The translations under genes were made by a program, and so were the position numbers. From Virgibacillus sp. NKC19-16 (GTDB lineage Bacteria > Bacillota > Bacilli > Bacillales > Amphibacillaceae), in NCBI RefSeq assembly GCF_021560035.1, contig NZ_CP074373.1, forward strand, positions 1,360,001 through 1,424,000: a DNA stretch of 64,000 nucleotides, written 5' to 3'. This document shows positions 26,730 to 36,110 of this stretch, one piece after another (the first letter of the stretch is position 1; each line of letters begins with the position of its first letter). Under the pieces are notes generated by a model. It saw only the letters and a list, made by a program, of their open reading frames with translations. It ran no database searches and was not told the DNA's origin.

Positions 26730-27467
26730 ATGTTTTTCAGATTAACCTGGTTTGCAGTAAAACGAATGCTCCGTGGCTATATTGGCCTTATCTTTCTGTT
26801 AGTGCTCCCGTTGGCTATTATTACGGTGAATGGCTTTGCGATGGGCGATATGGTAGTGGATGATAGTGGTCGTCGGGGGATCGATATTATAGCCGTTGGT
26901 ATCGTGATTGGCTTTCAGCTTGTCGGTGGTTTTTATACAATGGAATATATGAAAGAAGACTTGTTTACTAACTTCAGGTGGAGAATGCAGTCACTGCCTT
27001 TGAAACTACATGTCTATGCTTATTCTATTTTGACGGCTAGTACGCTGTACAGTGCAATAAATGGTTTTGTTATTGTGTTGTTTACGCACTGGGTGTATGG
27101 AGTAGGGTGGGGAAATATCGGTTGGGTTGTCCTTGTCCTCATACTGGTATCCCTTATTTCTCAAACGGTATTTTTAACAGCTGTACTTGGATTTCGTAAA
27201 TATCGTTTTGCTGAGCTGACAGGCTACTCCTATGTGTTCATTTTTATGATTTTAGCAGGTTACTTTTTTGTATCAATTCCTGATGTAGCTATATTTAACG
27301 TGATCAACAAGTACCTGAATCCTCTCGCTTTGGGGGAAACAGCAATTGTAAATGTAATGTTAGGCGAAAATATTAGCGAGGCAGTATGGAGTGTAGGATT
27401 ACTCTTACTGGGGTCGGTAATCTTTGGACTTATCACTATGATTATTGGAAGGAGGAGACTTGTATGA
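26730..27467 (+). CDS. ABC-2 type permease, first subunit
   Basis: 245 residues with about six hydrophobic segments. AGGGAGG at 26714-26720 is nine bases before the ATG at 26730 (MFFRLTWFAVKRML); an earlier ATG abuts that site. It begins directly after the ATPase stop and overlaps the second permease by four bases. Confidence 0.85.
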   Translation: MFFRLTWFAVKRMLRGYIGLIFLLVLPLAIITVNGFAMGDMVVDDSGRRGIDIIAVGIVIGFQLVGGFYTMEYMKEDLFTNFRWRMQSLPLKLHVYAYSILTASTLYSAINGFVIVLFTHWVYGVGWGNIGWVVLVLILVSLISQTVFLTAVLGFRKYRFAELTGYSYVFIFMILAGYFFVSIPDVAIFNVINKYLNPLALGETAIVNVMLGENISEAVWSVGLLLLGSVIFGLITMIIGRRRLV

Positions 27468-28147
27468 CGATCTTTGCATTTACGCTTAAGCGAAGTTTTC
27501 GTAAACTGATTAATATTGTACTGCTTTTTGGACTGCCAATTGTTTTCGTATTTCTTCCGGATACTGGAGCCTATGGGTTGCCTATTGGTTTTCAGTTTTA
27601 TGGCATTTTACTATTGTTTACTTCCGCCAAGCTAGTCAGTATTATGTTAGATGACCGCGTTTCCGGTACTTTGCTTCGTATCGGTGTCTCTCCTGTTACT
27701 CATCTGCAATATTTATGGCAGAATCTACTCGCTTATTCGCTTCTGCTTATTCTGCAAAACGGTGCAATGATTATTGGTGGTATGTTATATGGACATACAC
27801 TGTATGAACCAGGCCTTCTATTCTTGCTTTATGCTGTATTTTCTCTTACCGCTATTAGCTTTTCTTTAGCTTGGTTTGCTTTGTTTCGACAAAAGGAGAC
27901 AGCTTTTAGTATCTTGTTTGGACTGATTATACTTATTTCAATGGCTGGTGGCTTGTTCTGGCCAATTGATTTGATGCCGGACATTATGCAGAAACTGGTT
28001 ATGGTTCTCCCAACGTATTGGTTAGCAGAAGCACAATATATTTTAGTGGAGAGTGGTGATTTATCAAAGATGTTCCTCCCAATCGGATTTTTGCTACTTT
28101 TTACTGTGATCTTTTTACTTGGGGGAAGTAAGCGGAGAATTGCTTAA
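27464..28147 (+). CDS. ABC-2 type permease, second subunit
   Basis: 227 residues with about six hydrophobic segments (MTIFAFTLKRSFRKL at the start). It contains LDDRVSGTLLRIGVSP, a typical ABC-2 coupling region. GGAGGAG precedes the ATG at 27464, which overlaps the previous stop as ATGA. With the first permease it probably forms a heterodimeric pore. Confidence 0.85.
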   Translation: MTIFAFTLKRSFRKLINIVLLFGLPIVFVFLPDTGAYGLPIGFQFYGILLLFTSAKLVSIMLDDRVSGTLLRIGVSPVTHLQYLWQNLLAYSLLLILQNGAMIIGGMLYGHTLYEPGLLFLLYAVFSLTAISFSLAWFALFRQKETAFSILFGLIILISMAGGLFWPIDLMPDIMQKLVMVLPTYWLAEAQYILVESGDLSKMFLPIGFLLLFTVIFLLGGSKRRIA

Positions 28148-28258
28148 AATAACATGATATGCTAAGGGAAGATGATATTATGAAGTGTGAGATCGTAAAG
28201 CGAAACTGCATCAGTGGAGCCCCGTGAAAATGTTTTAGAGTGAGGATGGTTGATAACC

Positions 28259-29386
28259 ATGGGTAAATCAAATGTTTCGTTTATGTGGGGAAAGCTAATT
28301 TTTCGTATCATTTTTATTATGTTTCTATTGGTTCTTTGGCTGAATGGAGATGCAGTCATAGAAGCCCTTTTACTGATTATGATATTGATTGCCATGGCTG
28401 TTGCAAGGTGGCGTTTTGAGCTGCCGGCTTGGACGATTTTGGTGGACCAGCTGGCGTGCATACTTGTAATCCCTTTATGGCCGCAAGCCTGGCTGGGCAT
28501 GGCATTACCTTTGTTCGAATCCGCTTTAAAAGGAAAGACTTTGTACAGTTTTCCGCTCCTATTAGTAGGTGCGGCCTACGCGATACCTTCCATCTTTATG
28601 TTATTTTTTCTTCTCCTTTCGCTTGTATCGGGGTGGTTGATGAAGGAATCGGCCGTTCTAGTGAGAAACTTACAAATAGAAGCTGATCAGGATCGGCAAA
28701 ATTGGTATGAATTAGAAAAGTTAAAAGGAGAGCTTCTGGAAGCAAATATCAAGACTGCCCATATGGCAGAGCTTACTGAACGTAATCGTATAGCTCGCGA
28801 TTTACATGACCATGTTGGCCATGAGTTGACTGGAGCCGTTCTAGCTCTTCAAGCCTTTGAGCAATTGTGGAAAGAAGATAACGCACAAGCGGAAGAGATG
28901 TTTAAGCAGATGAGCCAAAGACTGAATGATAGTGCCAGCTATTTACGAGAAACAGTCCATAACACGAAACCGGATATCGCGATGGGAAGCAGCCGGCTGG
29001 AAAGAATCTGCGAATCCTACCAAGCATGTAAAGTGACATATCAGACAAACGGCGACACCAACAGAGTTCCTGCGTATATATGGGGGATTTTAGAGTCTGT
29101 ATTAAAAGAGGCTCTTACCAATGTGTATCGCCACTCGAATGCTAATCATGTAGAAGTTTCCTTAGATGTAAGTAAGAAAATTGTGCGATTGCTAGTGGCT
29201 GACGACGGAAAAACAGAACAATCGGGTGAGGCGGGCATCGGAATACGGAATTTACGAACCCGAGCGAAGGCAGTTGGTGGAAATATTTCCTTCTCCTCTT
29301 CTGATAGAGGCTTTCAACTCGTTAGTGTGCTCCCCTTAGAAAGTAATCACATCTTTTCGGTAGATAAGAAAGGAGCTCATTCATGA
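28259..29386 (+). CDS. Sensor histidine kinase, LiaS/DesK (HisKA_3) type
   Basis: 375 residues. Several N-terminal membrane helices (to about residue 135) with little extracellular part are followed by the HisKA_3 motif RIARDLHDHVGHELTGAV, whose first His is phosphorylated. The ATPase end has GIGIRNLRTRA. GAGGATGG precedes the ATG at 28259. It overlaps the response regulator by four bases. Such intramembrane-sensing kinases often respond to cell-envelope antibiotics. Confidence 0.9.
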   Translation: MGKSNVSFMWGKLIFRIIFIMFLLVLWLNGDAVIEALLLIMILIAMAVARWRFELPAWTILVDQLACILVIPLWPQAWLGMALPLFESALKGKTLYSFPLLLVGAAYAIPSIFMLFFLLLSLVSGWLMKESAVLVRNLQIEADQDRQNWYELEKLKGELLEANIKTAHMAELTERNRIARDLHDHVGHELTGAVLALQAFEQLWKEDNAQAEEMFKQMSQRLNDSASYLRETVHNTKPDIAMGSSRLERICESYQACKVTYQTNGDTNRVPAYIWGILESVLKEALTNVYRHSNANHVEVSLDVSKKIVRLLVADDGKTEQSGEAGIGIRNLRTRAKAVGGNISFSSSDRGFQLVSVLPLESNHIFSVDKKGAHS

Positions 29387-29994
29387 AAATAATGATAGTC
29401 GATGATGATACCTTAGTCTGTCAAAGCTTAGAAGTACTTCTATCCCGTGAAGCGGATATGAAAGTTTCTGCTATAGCTAGTGACGGCAAAGAAGCAGTTG
29501 ATGAATGCTCGAATAATTTGCCGGACGTGATTTTAATGGATATTCGGATGCCAAACATGGACGGTATACAGGCTACAAGAGAGATTAAGAGCAGATGGGC
29601 ACAGGTGAGAATCATGATGTTGACTACTTTTAGGGATGAAGATAATATTCGGTTGGCATTACGGGCTGGGGCGGAAGGCTATGTGCTGAAATCTACACCT
29701 GCAACAAATATGGCACAGCAGATCAGGGTGCTTGTTTCGGGCTCGTCTGTATTAGATGCGGATGTGCTAAAGACAATCACCGGGAATCGAGACTCCTCTG
29801 AAGATTTGGAACCCCTGACTAACCGGGAACAGGACATCCTCGAGCTCATCGCTCAAGGATATTCCAATAAAGAAATTGCTTCACAGTTGTATATAAGTGA
29901 AGGACGAGTGCGTAACACCCTGTCAACTATTTTAAGTAAGTTGAATCTGAGGGATCGCACCCAACTTGCTATTTATTATTGGAAACGTAAATGA
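29383..29994 (+). CDS. NarL/LuxR-family response regulator
   Basis: 203 residues. The receiver domain has VILMDIRMPNMDG with the phospho-acceptor Asp, and the C-terminal LuxR helix-turn-helix has LTNREQDILELIAQGYSNKEI. It is the cognate partner of the overlapping kinase. The palindrome at 25706 in front of the operon is a candidate target. Confidence 0.93.
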   Translation: MKIMIVDDDTLVCQSLEVLLSREADMKVSAIASDGKEAVDECSNNLPDVILMDIRMPNMDGIQATREIKSRWAQVRIMMLTTFRDEDNIRLALRAGAEGYVLKSTPATNMAQQIRVLVSGSSVLDADVLKTITGNRDSSEDLEPLTNREQDILELIAQGYSNKEIASQLYISEGRVRNTLSTILSKLNLRDRTQLAIYYWKRK

Positions 29995-29997
29995 GTG

Positions 29998-30029
29998 CCT
30001 CTCGTTGGATAAAGCGGGAGGTTATTTTT
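29998..30029 (+). terminator. Terminator after the two-component operon
   Basis: CCTCTCG pairs with CGGGAGG and is followed by TTATTTTT. Confidence 0.75.
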
Positions 30030-30271
30030 GACTGATTTTCCCTACGAAATTATACCAACCCCCTCATCTGTTAGCACTTTCGCTTATTTATCATAGTGGG
30101 GATTGATCCTTTGAACATGAATAAAAATGGATAACTTTCTATCTATTGTCACATCATATAGCTAACACATTCCCAACATTTCTTAAGCATTTAAATTGTT
30201 TTACTTACCCTATTATTGGTGCTATCAAGTAAGCGAATCATTTTTATTTTGGCAGTTAATAAAGCATATCC

Positions 30272-30339
30272 ATATTTCTTACTGCATAAGTGCAACTAAG
30301 GCTGTCACCGAAAAGCTTGGTGACAACCAAGTTTTCTAA
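30272..30339 (-). repeat. 68-base dispersed palindromic repeat, copy A
   Basis: Its reverse complement matches 48523-48592 closely: TTAGAAAACTTGGTTGTCACC, then CAAGCTTTT, GGTGACA, and later GCACTTATGCAGTAAGAAA. It contains two hairpins. It lies in the 30030-30390 gap, which otherwise holds no gene that I can see. Confidence 0.75.
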
Positions 30340-30390
30340 TAAAAATCATTTTTTGAGATATGCCTTAAACTCAAAAGGAGGTGCGATTTA

Positions 30391-31245
30391 ATGAAACAAA
30401 TTACTTTAATTATTATTGGGACTTTGTGTGTTGCACTAGGAACAACATTATTAGCTATACCGAATCAACTTGCTGATGGAGGCATAATTGGTATATCATT
30501 ACTTCTGTATTATGCATTTGATTTTTCACCGGGTATCTTACTATTTATAAGCTTTGTGATTTTAATTGGGTTAAGTGTTAAATTTCTTCCTCGTCACATG
30601 GTATATAAAAGCCTTATTAATGTACCGTTCTTATCCTTACTTATTTTTCTTACGGAAGATCTAGGTCAGCCCCTTGGCGATCCTCTAGTTGCTGCAATAT
30701 TTGCAGGTGTTATTACCGGTAGTGGGTTTGGTTTAATTATTCAAGCCGGCAGCTCAATTGGAGGCACATCTATTATTGGGTTAATGTTTAACCAAAAATT
30801 TGGTTGGGATGTTGTGCTTGTAACATTTGTTCTTGATATCTTAATTGTATTGGCTGGCGTATTTATTATCGGTCCTTTATACACGATGTACACTGTCGTT
30901 GCGTTATTTGTTGGCAAAATTGCTAGCGATTATGTATTAAGTGGATTTGATGCAAAGAAAGCAGTTAATGTTATTTCGCTTAAAAGTATAGAAATATCAA
31001 AGCGAATTACAACGGAAATGGCTTCAAGTGCTACTGTATTTGAAGGGTTCGGTGGATACTCAGAGGAAGATAAGAAAGCTGTTTATGTGGTTGTACGTTC
31101 ACCAAGGATTTTATATTTGAAAAGATTGATTAGGGATATTGATCCAGATGCATTTGTTGTTGTACACAATGTGAAAGACGTTTCTGGAGGAACTTTCTTT
31201 GCTACACCTTCTATGGATGATACGATTGAAGTAGAAAACGAGTGA
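30391..31245 (+). CDS. YitT-family membrane protein
   Basis: 284 residues. Five or six helices (DUF161, AIPNQLADGGIIGISLLLYY and GSSIGGTSIIG) are followed by a soluble DUF2179 domain (KAVYVVVRSPRILYLKRLIRDIDPDAFVVVHNV). AAAGGAGGTG precedes the ATG. Members may be transporters, but their role is not established. Confidence 0.88.
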   Translation: MKQITLIIIGTLCVALGTTLLAIPNQLADGGIIGISLLLYYAFDFSPGILLFISFVILIGLSVKFLPRHMVYKSLINVPFLSLLIFLTEDLGQPLGDPLVAAIFAGVITGSGFGLIIQAGSSIGGTSIIGLMFNQKFGWDVVLVTFVLDILIVLAGVFIIGPLYTMYTVVALFVGKIASDYVLSGFDAKKAVNVISLKSIEISKRITTEMASSATVFEGFGGYSEEDKKAVYVVVRSPRILYLKRLIRDIDPDAFVVVHNVKDVSGGTFFATPSMDDTIEVENE

Positions 31246-31290
31246 TTTGTAAATAGCCAATAATATAGATTTATAAAAGGGGGCGTACAT

Positions 31291-32241
31291 ATGGTTTTAT
31301 TAAAAAATATCCATCAAGCTCGAGAACAAATTTCTGATACGATTCATCAAACTCCTATACTTACATCGACGCAATTTTCTAAAAGTTGCGGTAATCAGAT
31401 GTTTTTTAAGGCAGAGCATTTACAACGGACAGGCTCGTTTAAAATTAGAGGAGCTGCCAATCGAGTGAAAGAGGCATTGGAAGAAGGGGCAACATATATA
31501 ACAACAGCTTCTTCTGGAAACCATGGACAGGCAGTTTCATACATCGCGAATAAACTTGGAGTGCCCGCAACGATTGTCGTTCCTGAAGATGCCAATAAAA
31601 GTAAAACAAATGCGATCAAGGCATACAACGGAAAAATGGAGGTATGTGGAACGACTTCAGCTGAGCGGCTGCCACGAGCCCGTGTTCTGGCAACTGAACA
31701 TAATGGGACCTATATTCCTCCTTACGATGATCCATTTATTATTGCCGGTCAGGGAACGGTCGGCCTTGAGATTCTGGATCAGATAGAGGATGTGGATTGT
31801 GTCGTTGTTCCCATCGGTGGTGGCGGGCTTATTTCAGGAATTTTAACAGCGATCAAGGAAACAAAGCCTAATGTAACGGTGATTGGTGTAGAGCCTGAAA
31901 CTGCAAATGATACAGTTTTATCTTTGGAAAAGGGTCAAATCACTTCTATTCCTGCAACAAACACCATTGCCGACGGGCTTCGCGCCAGCCATCCGGGGGA
32001 GGTTACTTTTCCAATTGTGCAAAAGTACCTGGATCAAATTGTCACAGTAAGCGATGAAGAAATTCGTCGGGCACAATTTCTCGTCCTAGAGAGAATGAAG
32101 CAGCTGATTGAACCATCAAGTGCTGTCACTGTTGCTGCGGCGATGAATGATAAACTTGGTATAAGGGACAAGAATGTTGTCGGTGTACTCTCCGGGGGGA
32201 ATGTTGATATCAGGAATACAGCGATGTTTAGTCAGGGATAA
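31291..32241 (+). CDS. Threonine/serine dehydratase, PLP-dependent
   Basis: 316 residues. The PLP lysine lies in RTGSFKIRGA. SSGNHGQAVSY and the phosphate-binding GGGGLISG loop complete the fold-type II site. It has no ACT-type regulatory tail, so it is the catabolic length rather than the full biosynthetic IlvA. AAGGGGG precedes the ATG. Serine racemase is an alternative. Confidence 0.87.
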   Translation: MVLLKNIHQAREQISDTIHQTPILTSTQFSKSCGNQMFFKAEHLQRTGSFKIRGAANRVKEALEEGATYITTASSGNHGQAVSYIANKLGVPATIVVPEDANKSKTNAIKAYNGKMEVCGTTSAERLPRARVLATEHNGTYIPPYDDPFIIAGQGTVGLEILDQIEDVDCVVVPIGGGGLISGILTAIKETKPNVTVIGVEPETANDTVLSLEKGQITSIPATNTIADGLRASHPGEVTFPIVQKYLDQIVTVSDEEIRRAQFLVLERMKQLIEPSSAVTVAAAMNDKLGIRDKNVVGVLSGGNVDIRNTAMFSQG

Positions 32242-32292
32242 CTAGAATTTTTGAGTTAAAGAGAAAAGCAACGATACTAGGAGATGATATAG

Positions 32293-33003
32293 ATGAATCA
32301 AGCCATCATTGACCGAATTATGGTCGGAAAGCCACAAACATTTGGGCAAAAAGATGCGAAGAATCCAATGGAGCGCAAATGGACAAGTGGCATCGTAAAA
32401 CGTACCGTTACAGGGAAGATCTGGGCAGGCGAGACTAATCTAGAAGGCGATGGGCAAGGCGACATGAATAATCATGGTGGATTGGAAAAGGCAATTTTTG
32501 TCTATCCTATCTCCCATTATGCTAAATGGCAAAAAAAGCTTGAGCGAACAGACTTTACCATTGGTGCTTTTGGCGAAAACTTAGCCGTTCAACACATGGC
32601 TGAAGCTGATTTGTGTATTGGAGATATTTTTCATATCGGAGAAGCTGTTGTACAAGTCTCGCAACCAAGAAGGCCTTGCTGGAGACCTGCACGGCGCTGG
32701 AGGATGAAAGACCTTGCCATTAAAATCCAACAAGAAGGCTGGACAGGTTGGTATTTTCGTGTTCTCAAGGAAGGTGAGATAGAAGCAGGAGATTACCTCG
32801 AGCTTCTAGAAAGACCATTTCCCGAATGGACTGTTGCGAAGTGTAACGATATTATGTATAACCAAAAACAAGATCTGGACCTAGCACGTAGACTTGCTGA
32901 TTGTGAGCTCCTTGCTCCAAGCTGGCGTAGCACGTTATCCAAACGTGCAGAGGGTAAGGGGAGTTCAAGTAGTCGGAAGCGTGTGATAGGGCCTAATGAA
33001 TGA
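32293..33003 (+). CDS. MOSC-domain protein (YiiM/YflK-like)
   Basis: 236 residues. MOSC features include NNHGGLEKAIFVYPISHYAKW, FGENLAV and QPRRPCWRPARRW, whose Cys may carry sulfur or bind molybdenum cofactor. YiiM homologues act with molybdoenzymes on N-hydroxylated compounds. The tail (KGSSSSRKR) is low complexity. AGGAGATG precedes the ATG. Confidence 0.87.
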   Translation: MNQAIIDRIMVGKPQTFGQKDAKNPMERKWTSGIVKRTVTGKIWAGETNLEGDGQGDMNNHGGLEKAIFVYPISHYAKWQKKLERTDFTIGAFGENLAVQHMAEADLCIGDIFHIGEAVVQVSQPRRPCWRPARRWRMKDLAIKIQQEGWTGWYFRVLKEGEIEAGDYLELLERPFPEWTVAKCNDIMYNQKQDLDLARRLADCELLAPSWRSTLSKRAEGKGSSSSRKRVIGPNE

Positions 33004-33061
33004 GGATTTTTTATGATGTTTTAAAGATATAGATCTACACCTTGTTTTATGAAGTATGAAT

Positions 33062-33097
33062 AAGCCCAATTCAAGTGTTGGTAAATCGGGCTTTTTA
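33062..33097 (+). terminator. Terminator after the MOSC gene
   Basis: AAGCCC pairs with GGGCTT over a long loop, followed by a T run. Confidence 0.7.
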
Positions 33098-33701
33098 TAT
33101 TGGCAAAAAAATGAATGGCACTTAAAATGGAGAGAATATAGTGATAATTATGATCAATAAACAGTCTAATATAAGATATGTTTATTTAAGTCTTTAAAAA
33201 TATTTGTAAATACTGAGTTTACTTTTGGTATTGTCTTTTGTAAAAAGAGAATTCATACGAAAATATTTAAATTTTCTTCCTTCATTGTTGAGGTAAAAGC
33301 TGAAGAATGCGCCATGATAATAGATTTATATTTTAAAAGTATACTTTTATGCTTTTTAATACATTCTTGATTACTTCTAAGAAAGTAGCAATAGGGACAA
33401 AATATCTATAGAATTGCCTTATCATATTTTGTATAATAATGTTAATTGAAAATACGCGAATCTGAAATACATTATTTGATTTCTTAAACGTTTTCCGCAT
33501 GATAATACGTCCTTTGGTTGATTGGGATTTGCATCTTTATTTCACCAAAAACTCTGTATCCATGTGGATTTTTCCCGTTCACAAAAAGGATTTGTTTTTA
33601 TTAAATCATTTAAGACCCGAAAATTAAGATGTTTATTTGTGCAAATGCACTTATCGGATTGCACGGATTCATATTTTCATTTCAAAAAAATAGGTGATAG
33701 C
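33098..33701 (+). other. 600-base AT-rich region without a gene
   Basis: No coding frame with a ribosome binding site is seen. A TATAAT at 33432-33437 could be the -10 box for the following kinase gene, leaving a leader of about 260 bases, but its -35 is poor. Confidence 0.4.
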
Positions 33702-35288
33702 TTGATTAATCGTTTGTTTAATGTTTCTTTACAAACTAAAATTACCGGATTATTATTAGGTGTTATTATTTCAGTTATCTTCATTCTTTCAATTTTCTTT
33801 GCCTATTCGACTGTCGAACAAATACTTTCCAATAAATATAGACTGAGCATGCAAACTGCCAGAACAGTCTCTCTCCTTCCTTCTGTAAGTGAGTCGCTGC
33901 AAGAGGGAGATGGCAGAGCGTCGCTACAGTTTCTTACAGATCAGTTTAGTATGGAGAATGATGCAGATTTCATTATTATCCAGGATAAGGAGGGCCGGGT
34001 TTTAACACATCCGAACGAAGAATACCTCGGAAGGGTACAGGCATTTGGCGATGGTTTTAAAGCACGGGTTTTTGGTGGGTATTATAATATGGAATCCGAT
34101 GAATTTCTAGCCCCGTCTATCGTAGGCATTGCGCCGATTTTATCGGAGACGGGGAGCGTCTTAGGGGTAACGACTGTGGGATATTTGAAAAAAGATATAG
34201 CGTCTCTAATATATGAGAGAATAAGGTTTATCTTATATCTTTCCGTTGCTGTTATTATTATCGGAATTGTGTTGGGATATTTATTGGCGCGGCATATCAG
34301 GAAGGAGACATTCGGGTACGAGCCCCGGGAAATTGCAGCTTTGTACAGCAGACAGGATACGTTGCTTTCCTCATTAAATGAAGGGGTAGTCGCTGCTGAT
34401 GAGCATGATAAGATTACACTTATCAACACTTCTGCAAAGGATCTTCTGGAAGTTAATGATTCATATATTCATAGACCTATCTATGAACTGCTTCCACCTC
34501 TGGAATATAGCTGGGTTTATGAAACCAAGGATGAAAAATTGAATCAGGAGATTTATTTAAACAATAAATCTTTATTTGTAAATCTGGTTCCTATGTTTAC
34601 ACAAGGGGAATTTACCGGACTGGTAGCAACAATAAAGGATAGGACGGAAATCACGGAAATGATTAACACATTGTCTGAGGTGAAAAAGTACTCTGATGAT
34701 TTACGTGCACAAAACCATGAACATTCAAATAAAATGCATCTTATTTCCGGTATGCTGCAGTTGGGAAACTATAACCAAGTCTTGGAATTAATTGATAGGG
34801 AAATGAATCATATTCAAAAAAACAATCGAAGTATATTCAATCAAATAGAAGATACAAATGTTCAAGCAATTTTAATAGGAAAGATGGGCAGGGCTTCTGA
34901 GAAGAAAGTTGACTTTATGATTGATGAAGGCAGCTATCTTAGTCCATTGCCACCCCATATTGAAGTTGCAGAACTTATTACCATTATCGGTAATTTAGTG
35001 GATAATGCTTTAGAGGCAGTAATATCCGTACCCCACCCGTTAGTGTCTTTTTCAACAATTGATATTGGAAACGATATTATTATTGAAGTTTCAGATAACG
35101 GAATCGGCATGAAGGAAGAAGAACAGGAAACCATTTTTCAGCCCGGCTATTCAACGAAAGGGGATAGGAGTAAGAAGAGGGGCTTTGGTCTGTATAATGT
35201 CAAGGCTGCAGTAAATAAATTAAATGGCATAATAGAGATTGACTCCAGCCGTCAAGGGGCCACTATAACGGTTTATATTCCTAAATAA
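33702..35288 (+). CDS. CitA/DcuS-family sensor histidine kinase
   Basis: 528 residues. One helix near residue 20, an extracytoplasmic PAS-like sensor (about 40-180, with DADFIIIQDKEGRVLTHP), a second helix, a cytoplasmic PAS (SLNEGVVAADEHDKITLIN), then the phospho-His motif NHEHSNKMHLISGMLQLG and ATPase boxes NLVDNALEAV and GFGLYNV. AGGTGAT points to a TTG at 33702; the open frame begins 60 codons earlier without support. The adjacent carboxylate transporters suggest a di- or tricarboxylate signal. Confidence 0.9.
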   Translation: MINRLFNVSLQTKITGLLLGVIISVIFILSIFFAYSTVEQILSNKYRLSMQTARTVSLLPSVSESLQEGDGRASLQFLTDQFSMENDADFIIIQDKEGRVLTHPNEEYLGRVQAFGDGFKARVFGGYYNMESDEFLAPSIVGIAPILSETGSVLGVTTVGYLKKDIASLIYERIRFILYLSVAVIIIGIVLGYLLARHIRKETFGYEPREIAALYSRQDTLLSSLNEGVVAADEHDKITLINTSAKDLLEVNDSYIHRPIYELLPPLEYSWVYETKDEKLNQEIYLNNKSLFVNLVPMFTQGEFTGLVATIKDRTEITEMINTLSEVKKYSDDLRAQNHEHSNKMHLISGMLQLGNYNQVLELIDREMNHIQKNNRSIFNQIEDTNVQAILIGKMGRASEKKVDFMIDEGSYLSPLPPHIEVAELITIIGNLVDNALEAVISVPHPLVSFSTIDIGNDIIIEVSDNGIGMKEEEQETIFQPGYSTKGDRSKKRGFGLYNVKAAVNKLNGIIEIDSSRQGATITVYIPK

Positions 35289-35309
35289 TCGTCAAAGGGG
35301 ATAGTTAAA

Positions 35310-35984
35310 ATGATTGATATCGTAATTGCAGAAGATGATTTTAGAATTGCAAATATTCATGAAGCGTTTCTGGGTAAAATGGATGGAATAAAAGTCATTG
35401 GCAAGGCATTAACCGGTGAACAGACCCTCTCACTAACAAAAGAGCTGAAACCGGATTTAATTTTGCTGGACATTTACCTGCCGGATTATTTAGGCACAGA
35501 TTTAATTCCGAAATTAAGGGATGTTCACCCCCGCGCTGATATCATTATTATAACAGCAGCAAAAGAGAAAGAACTATTAGAAGAAAGCATGCGTAAAGGG
35601 ATTACAAATTATTTGATTAAGCCAGTTAGTCTGGATCGTTTTGCAACCATTCTGAATGAATATAAAAAGCAAAAAGATTTATTAAAACAGAAAGAATATA
35701 TCGATCAGGCTACAGTTGATGAGCTGTTGTTGCCATCCATGAACAGGCAGGCCGAAGAAGGGTCATTGCCAAAGGGGATTGATCAGGTGACTTTAGCGAA
35801 GGTTCAACACATGATGGAAGAAGAGAAAAAGTCCTGGTCGGCACAAGAAATGGGGAAACAAATCGGCTCATCAAGAACAACTGCCCGGCGCTATATGGAA
35901 TATTTGGTTTCAGAAGACGTTGCTAAAGTAGAACAGGAATATGGAATCATTGGACGCCCGGAAAGGAGGTATTCTCTCTGTTAA
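35310..35984 (+). CDS. CitB/DctR-family response regulator
   Basis: 224 residues. The receiver domain contains DLILLDIYLPDYLG with the acceptor Asp, and the C-terminal half has a helix-turn-helix (SAQEMGKQIGSSRTTARRYMEYL). It partners the kinase 21 bases upstream. It probably activates the tct genes downstream. Confidence 0.92.
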   Translation: MIDIVIAEDDFRIANIHEAFLGKMDGIKVIGKALTGEQTLSLTKELKPDLILLDIYLPDYLGTDLIPKLRDVHPRADIIIITAAKEKELLEESMRKGITNYLIKPVSLDRFATILNEYKKQKDLLKQKEYIDQATVDELLLPSMNRQAEEGSLPKGIDQVTLAKVQHMMEEEKKSWSAQEMGKQIGSSRTTARRYMEYLVSEDVAKVEQEYGIIGRPERRYSLC

Positions 35985-36040
35985 ACATACCCATGAACAA
36001 AATGCGCAAAAAATGGTTTAATTATTTTATTTCGCTTAAT

Positions 36041-36078
36041 TTGAAAACGTTTACATTACTTAATATTCGCTTTACAAT
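36041..36078 (+). promoter_or_regulatory. Promoter of the tct operon with overlapping cre site
   Basis: -35 TTTACA (36050-36055), 17-base spacer, -10 TACAAT (36073-36078). TTGAAAACGTTTACA (36041-36055) matches every constrained position of the cre consensus WTGNAANCGNWNNCW and covers the -35 box, a repressing location for CcpA. Confidence 0.8.
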
Positions 36079-36110
36079 TTATTTAAATCTTAAAGACAAG
36101 GGGGATAATC

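Noticed and set aside
30240-30390. Possible riboswitch before yitT
   Set aside because: The structure seen is explained by the 68-base dispersed repeat, and no known aptamer core was recognised.
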